Made by a program: the position numbers and the translations under genes. DNA of 64,000 bases from Temnopleurus reevesii. Lineage: Eukaryota; Echinodermata; Echinoidea; Temnopleuroida; Temnopleuridae. Below the pieces are notes generated by a model. The model saw only the letters and a program-made list of their open reading frames with translations. It was not told the origin of the DNA and made no database searches. The DNA is taken from assembly GCA_036244855.1 (NCBI GenBank), contig BQKZ01000627.1, forward strand, positions 21,682 to 85,681, in the 5' to 3' direction. Positions 57,640 through 64,000 of this stretch are shown one piece after another; within the stretch, counting starts at the first letter, position 1; each line of letters begins with the position of its first letter.

Positions 57640-60600
57640 TTCATTCGACGAAGTAGCTCTAGTCAGCATGCATTCTTTCTTTTCCGAGAATCTGGCAAGC
57701 AATAATGGGCTTTAGCCTTGACCCCAGTATAATAATTTCTGGATAATTCTGAAATTGGATTGCCATTATTTCGCAATAAAGGCAAGAAGGTAGAACTTGG
57801 ATATTCAAAGAAAAGAACTACCCTATAATTTTGTTTGTGAAGAGGCATTGCTGACAAATATGATTTATTTTGTAGTAATAATCTGTAAATACATTTACTA
57901 ATGTATCTACCTGCTGACCTGGCGAAAGACAGGTTGCATAAAAATCTGTGTCTTTAAAATAAAAATCTTTCTATTTCCCAGACTTTTTTTCTTCTTCTTT
58001 ATCTTTATAATGTTTTCTTTTGTCAAATTTTTACTTCCTGCTGATTCCTGGTTTTCTTTTTTTCTCTTTTCCCCAACATTTTGTGTTGATAATTGTATTT
58101 TTATTACATTGTCAATTTGTTAATATACTTTATTTATATATGAAAAAATCATCCAATTTATTCTTTTGGAAGTATTTCTGCTATTTTTATTGAAAATATG
58201 TTATTCATACTAGAAATTTGTTCTTTTGAAAGATAAAAATCCGTAAGATAATCTTGAATTTGTAATATTGAATATTGAAAACGAAGATTGAAAACGAAGA
58301 ATTTCTTTTGAAACAAAATTTACTTTCTTGACGAATTGAGAAATTACATTGAGGTGATTTCGTGTTTGTAGCACATGCTGTCCATATATCTGCTGGCCAA
58401 AAAAAAGTAATGATTTGAAGTTGTTTACATTCCGATGTGCGCAGTAAATGGCAACTGCAGAACTGTCTTTGGGGTACTCCTTTTGATAAATGGATTTAAA
58501 TGTTGGCCCTTTTCCATGTTAAAATGTTAAAATTTAGTAAAGTAATAACCAAATTATGTCAATACTGTATAAATTATGGACACATGTACTCTCATTCTAT
58601 CCAATAATATAGGCCACGGTAACATTTTTGTCAAAGTATTACTGGACCTACGCGTAGTAAGGTCATCACGACAGCCAATACTTTCATTCATAATCGATAC
58701 CAGGTCCATTAATAGGGCCTGTCATTGATACATCAAGAGGACTTGCCTTTAGTTTTCCAACGAAGCGAGCAACTGCTGTCAGTTAAACAATTGTAAAATA
58801 CCTACCCAAACTATGGCAGATCAAGGAGCGTAAAGAATTAGAGTATCTAGATTACAAACGTCTACAGGAAAAGGCGATAATCAATAGATTAGATGCGCTT
58901 GGAACAAAATCAAAAGGAGGTTTAAATTCTTTTGAGCGAACGGGTGATGTATTTGTGACCCAACGGAGAGTATCATTTAAAAATGGTGGGCATTTGTTGT
59001 CCGAATAAGAACAAATTAATCGATCAATGAATGTGCTAGGGTGGTTTATAAGGATTTAATGCATAAGAAGCTAAAAAGTACACTGACTCACACGTACAGA
59101 AAACAATAACTAACGTTTGTCTGCTCTAATTTCGTATTAGGCAATAAAACTACTTTGATATTGTATAACTACCACGTTAGCGAATGCATAGGGAATGTAT
59201 AATGATGTGGTTAAACTTATAAACAACCAAAAATAAAATGTTCACAGAATTTAACAACATTTGCGACTAATAATACTATTCCCCAGATAGATAAACAATA
59301 TGTGCCAAACCATTCTCCAGAAAAGTCCAAAATAACAGGAAAAAGTGAAGATCAGAAAAAAAATCTATATATAGTGTTGTCCCTTGTGTACGGTATGTCC
59401 TCAACGCAGATATTTCATTTTCCATTTCGTTATCGCTTTATTTGTTTTCCTGGTAAAGTATACTTGTATAAAAACAAAACAATATATAAGAAAAAAAAGC
59501 ACAATGTAAAACAGTTATTTCATATGCAGAGTCTCTTGAATATTATAATACCTAAAAAGGTAAGCACACACGTACGAATTAAAATTTCCCCAGACTTTCT
59601 ATGTCCCTGTAGGCGCTATTCATACATCAGAGACACGCCGCTAGCTTCGCATGCCTTCTTGCCTCCATATGCCCCCCTTTTCATGCCTTGCGCACCCTCT
59701 TATCTCGTATTATAAAAAGTCAAGGTTACGAGACGTGTTACGAACCATCCCTGCCCTTTCCACCAGGCTTGCAGGTCACGTGATGACCGACATATCACGA
59801 GGTGTGAAGGAAATTTACCTGAAGGAGTTGACAGTTTGCATATTGTCAATGGACGGGATTAGACTTGGGCCACAAAATGAACAGCACATTTTTAGTTGAA
59901 ATCATCATTTATTGCAAACGGATAGAAACATTTCTGTAAAAGTTTAGACGTGGTGAGTACGGTGGCGGATTATGAAAAAAATAAAAACAAAAGATACATC
60001 GAAGTAAAAAAAAAGGAGCCTGAGTGTTTTGTTTTTTTTGCATCCTAGCAGAATTATTATAATCATTTTGTAGATGGTATTTTGTATTGTATTCTACTTT
60101 GTTAAGCGCATAGAGACCCTTGTATTATGCGCGATATAAGCATAAGTTATTATTATTATTTATAAGCAAAATACAAACAAAATTGAAGTAAACAACACAA
60201 GTGTATATAGGGAGAGAAGGAAAAGGCAACTGGGGCGTGAAGAAAATATTGTGAGAAATCTATTTTTATAATTATACCTGTTTAACTGTACCATTATGGC
60301 CATTGAATGAAGTTCCCTGATCATTTCTTTAAATCGTTTTATCTTCTCCCAATTTCATAAATATCATACAACCATATTCTTTGATGACCCACTTTTTCTC
60401 CCTAATTTTCTGGTTCATTGTAAAATTAACTTACAAGATATATACCTTTAACATACATGTATACGTTCAAATCACATGCATACTTTTGAAGTTCACTTTC
60501 AAAACTTGCCTGAGGCTTGTGAGGGATAGCAGGCAAAAATGTACAAGATATATTCCGTATACAAGGGATTCAAAGACACTGCGCCAGTATATCCCTGGAA

Positions 60601-62270
60601 CATTCATAAATTGAGATTTCTTAAGCAGTAAATCTGCGTGTTTGATCCATGTTGCAAATTTGCTCACCAATCTACACCAACTTGATGAAATCAGATTGGA
60701 CATGTGATATAAGGCAACATTCACAATAATCCTATTAGTTACAAGACTTTTCTGAAAGACTCAGAGAACCAATCAGAAAGGCACGATAAGTTTATGAATT
60801 AACACCGATCTGAGACGCCAAAGTATAATAAGCCAAAGCTTGTTCATTAACCTCCGACACAAATGAAGAATATGCACCTCTTTGTGGGCCGTTAGCGACA
60901 ATATTGAATAAATTAAATATCATTACGTCACCCAGCGAAATTAATCACAAACCCTTCAAGAATATCAATATAACCCTTTTTGGTCAAAATGTCTTCGACG
61001 TAAATGTTTAATATCTTATTACTAAACCATCAGTCCGCAAAACGTCTGCTTGTGATAAATCGATGGATTTGTTCTAGATCAGATTAATTAGTGTGATATG
61101 TATTTTTAGTTGAGCAATTCGGAACAGACGCCACGTATCTTCTAATCTACAAACATGTATTGATATTATCAACATTGAATTGCGTTGTTTTTTTATGTTA
61201 TTTTATACAGTATTTACTTCCATGAAATTAATACAGATTAGTTTGAATACCTAAATATTTTATTAGACCGTAGGTGCAAATTTGTGAAAACTTTTGACAT
61301 TTGACATACTTTCACTTTCATTCATGTCACTGCATTCCAATAGACCAAGAACAACCAAACCATAACTAACAAACTCCGATGTTGGAGCATTCTAATTTGG
61401 TAAAGGAACTTTATAGATCCTTCTGCTCCAACTCTGCAAAATCACTTGGTGTTCTGCACCATCGCAGCTGCTTGCACCTCGGCCTGCAAATGATCTTCAA
61501 ATTGGCAGTTGCTTCTCGCTCTTCATTTTGCACATGACTGCTGATTCGTTCATTAATGTTCCAGAATTCCGGTCTTCACACTCGGATGCCCACCGAGAAT
61601 TACTCTCCTTGAGAATCTTCTCCGAAGACGAGGAATGGTTGAGGATTCCTTTAAACCTCGGCGACACCAGGACCGCCGACTCCAGTTGAATTGGGTGTTT
61701 AATTACCGTGTAAATATTAAACGATTTTACCGCCTCTTCGATGGTAATGAAACGATGTATTCTTCATTATGACATATGGGGAAGCAAATTGATACATCCT
61801 GATTGATTTCTTGACGTGATTTATTCATCTTGTCAAAATTATTCGAACTGACATTAATGACGTGAATATTTAATTTGAAAACGAGTGGTGATGATGGTCA
61901 TAGTAGAATAATGCTCTCACATAATTATTAGGCTACACGTTTTGGGATATAGTTTTTTTTTTTTAAATTTCATGTTGAGTAAATGTGAGCGCACATTTAC
62001 CAATCATTGGACAACATCCAATAATAACTTCTCATATAATCCTGAAACAAAATATTCAATTGCAATCACACTATTCTTAAAATCATCAAAATTTACAACA
62101 ATAGGATTCTGTCACGATTCAGTCAAAGGTACAATTCCAAAACCTTTTCCCTTTTTCCCATTTTTTCATTTTCCCTTTTTCTTTCTTTTACACGCGTAGA
62201 TATAGAAGGCAGCACATTTTCTGCTCCACCAAGACAAAAATATTTCATTTGAATCATTTTCTTTGCTATT
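57640..62270. other. Unassigned AT-rich DNA
   Basis: No confident exon or RNA gene. A SINE-like tail fragment (TAAGCGCATAGAGACCC, then (ATT)n) occurs at about 60100-60165. The interval probably includes the receptor promoter and any non-coding first exon, but nothing specific can be shown. Confidence 0.4.
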
Positions 62271-62289
62271 CAGTAATTTGGGGGCTCTT

Positions 62290-62915
62290 TAATTTCTACA
62301 GACAGAGAATGATATACATGTAGAATGTGGAATTTCTCAACCAAAACAGTTTCCTTTTCCTCTCCATCGGCATGTTGGTGGTGATGCAGATGTTTTTTTC
62401 TCTCAAAATTGTCGTTTGTATATTAATTTGGCGTTATCTCAATTCTATAGATTGAGATATACATGTAGAATGTGGAATTTCTCAAACTTCGATCATTGCT
62501 GGCTACAACTCACGTACTCCAAAAACAGTTTTCTTTTCTACTCTCCATCGGCATGGCGGTGATGATGAAGATGTGGTCTTCTCACAATTGTTGTTAGGAA
62601 TTTGGAATTTATTCATTTGAACGTCATTGACATGTATAGCCAACATTTTGTTCTGATTACATTTTTTTCATACACATTGTGTTATATCAAATAAATTATA
62701 CAAAGTAAAGAAAATATAAATGATTTAGTAACAATAATGAAACAATGTTTGTAAACATTAATTTGGGGTTCTTTCAATTCTATAGACTGAGATGCACATG
62801 TAAAATATGGAATTTCTCAAAATTCGATCATTGCTTGCTACGAGTCACATAATCCAAAATCCAAAAACAGTTTTCTTTTCTTCCATCGGCATGGTGGTGA
62901 TGATGAAGATGGTTT
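62290..62915. repeat. Three-copy local repeat containing a dispersed unit
   Basis: Three related blocks (about 62294-62393, 62441-62577, 62775-62912) share GATATACATGTAGAATGTGG, AATTTCTCAA, ACAGTTTTCTTTTC and CCATCGGCATGG, then GTGATGATGAAGATG. Between blocks two and three, 62598-62672 is the reverse complement of the unit duplicated at 2234-2370. Confidence 0.85.
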
Positions 62916-62997
62916 TTGAGTCGATCAACCATCCGGGGCTTGATCACTCTTGCAGACCTCTTTCACTGCTTATGATGGTGAAGAAAAGCAGTTGATA

Positions 62998-64000
62998 ACC
63001 TAATTAAAGTTTCGATCCATTAGTGCTCCTTCTAGGGGTGATTGGTGATGACAGACAGCTGAGAATAGCTCCTGCTCTGTATCGGATCATCATGCATGGG
63101 ACTTCTACAAACTTGGTTTAAAGACATAGCTGAGCTCAGGTATATACACACTGGCATGATTAAGAAATGAAGGCTAACTTGCACGCCCTAAACTTAAAAC
63201 AGAGGTCTGTTTGGATGCAAATGTAGTTTGTTTGCACTGATGAGTACACATTGTGGTATGAATCCAAATTTACATCCAAAACTTTTAAATCGCATTTATT
63301 CATCACGAAATTCGCATCGCATAAATCTTCTAATAATACTTTTTATAAACAAAACCAAAATCATACCTATAATCCTAAACGTATCTAATCTGCACCTATG
63401 AAGGGGCCAAATACATTTTATGGTCAATAGAACACTTTCTTATCACTTATGTTATTATATAACATGGAGAAGGAGAAAATCATAGCGATAGTCCATAGCC
63501 CATTTCATTACCATACACAAAGGTACCATACACTGTTCACGAGGAATATGCTATATATTGTCGTCACAATATGTGGTGTATTGTACTATGAGGGTTGAAC
63601 CCATCGACTCCTAAAACCTGCAACCCCAATAGGATTTGTACGGTGACCAACATTCACAGTATGAAACGGGTTAAACCCACACCGATCAGAGGTAGATGTT
63701 GACTTGGTGGATATAGATCCCCGGGGCCAGGTGGATGAAACAGTAGGGCGCCACCATCTGGTAGCCTTGTCAACAGCCACGGGACACTTTTAAGTTAATT
63801 TGATACAGATACAAGGTCGGTTTATGAGATGATTTCACTTTGCTCATTAGATAGACAACAATGCTTCCATGATCATAAATTGTTATATGAAGAATGATAA
63901 ACAAAACTCGACAATTCATGGATTTTCACCAAAGGTATTCATAATCAACTGCAACTTTGCAAATTGTAACGTGCATGAATGGGTTTGATTGGCCCATTCC
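62998..64000. other. Unassigned DNA
   Basis: No gene, RNA or clear repeat recognised up to the window end. Confidence 0.4.

Overview
This is a 64 kb piece of an animal nuclear genome: AT-rich, intron-rich and crowded with short repeats. The best lineage clue is an intronless linker-histone gene at 6917-7543. It resembles the late H1 histones of sea urchins and carries the metazoan replication-histone 3' stem-loop followed by the CAAGAAAGA-type purine element, and a PyCATTCPu-like cap box. tRNA-derived SINEs and palindromic foldback elements fit an echinoderm (echinoid) genome. The species assignment is inference.

Layout. 1-6.8 kb: no recognisable gene; a duplicated 70-bp repeat and very long poly-G/poly-C runs. 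6.83-7.63 kb: histone H1 gene with TATA, cap box and 3' processing signals. 7.7-33 kb: no confident gene; SINEs, several families of foldback (MITE-like) elements, a 256-bp direct duplication with a single N at its junction, and a 600-bp (TAC)n block. 33.2-33.9 kb: an isolated minus-strand signal-peptide exon with a good donor, probably the 5' end of a second gene whose other exons I could not find. 33.9-35.6 kb: a 5'-truncated non-LTR retrotransposon with an uninterrupted reverse-transcriptase frame. 36-38.2 kb: foldbacks, (GA)n and large (ATC)n blocks around a 23-base gap. 41.7-56.9 kb: a minus-strand nicotinic acetylcholine receptor alpha subunit gene, nearly complete. 57-64 kb: one more foldback, a three-copy local repeat and otherwise unexplained AT-rich DNA.

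The receptor gene is the main result. Its exons, read right to left, are signal peptide (56770-56815), N-terminal exon (51629-51768), a 45-bp exon (50793-50837), a cluster of 110-bp exon-4 copies, a 994-bp exon with Cys-loop, loops B and C and M1-M3 (44707-45700), and an M4 exon (42051-42260). Taken with one exon-4 copy these join in frame to a 514-residue protein. Exon 4 occurs five times in tandem: four intact copies (49834-49943, 48576-48685, 48386-48495, 47825-47934) and one dead copy (about 49005-49113). Each intact copy is exactly 110 bp with the same phases, so exactly one copy keeps the frame. That is the architecture of mutually exclusive splicing, here in the exon that supplies loop D/loop A residues of the acetylcholine site. 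The copies fall into two classes, with Asp or Gly at the normally conserved position of the WxPDxxLYN motif.

Most other short open frames lie in repeats, introns or noncoding DNA and I do not regard them as genes.
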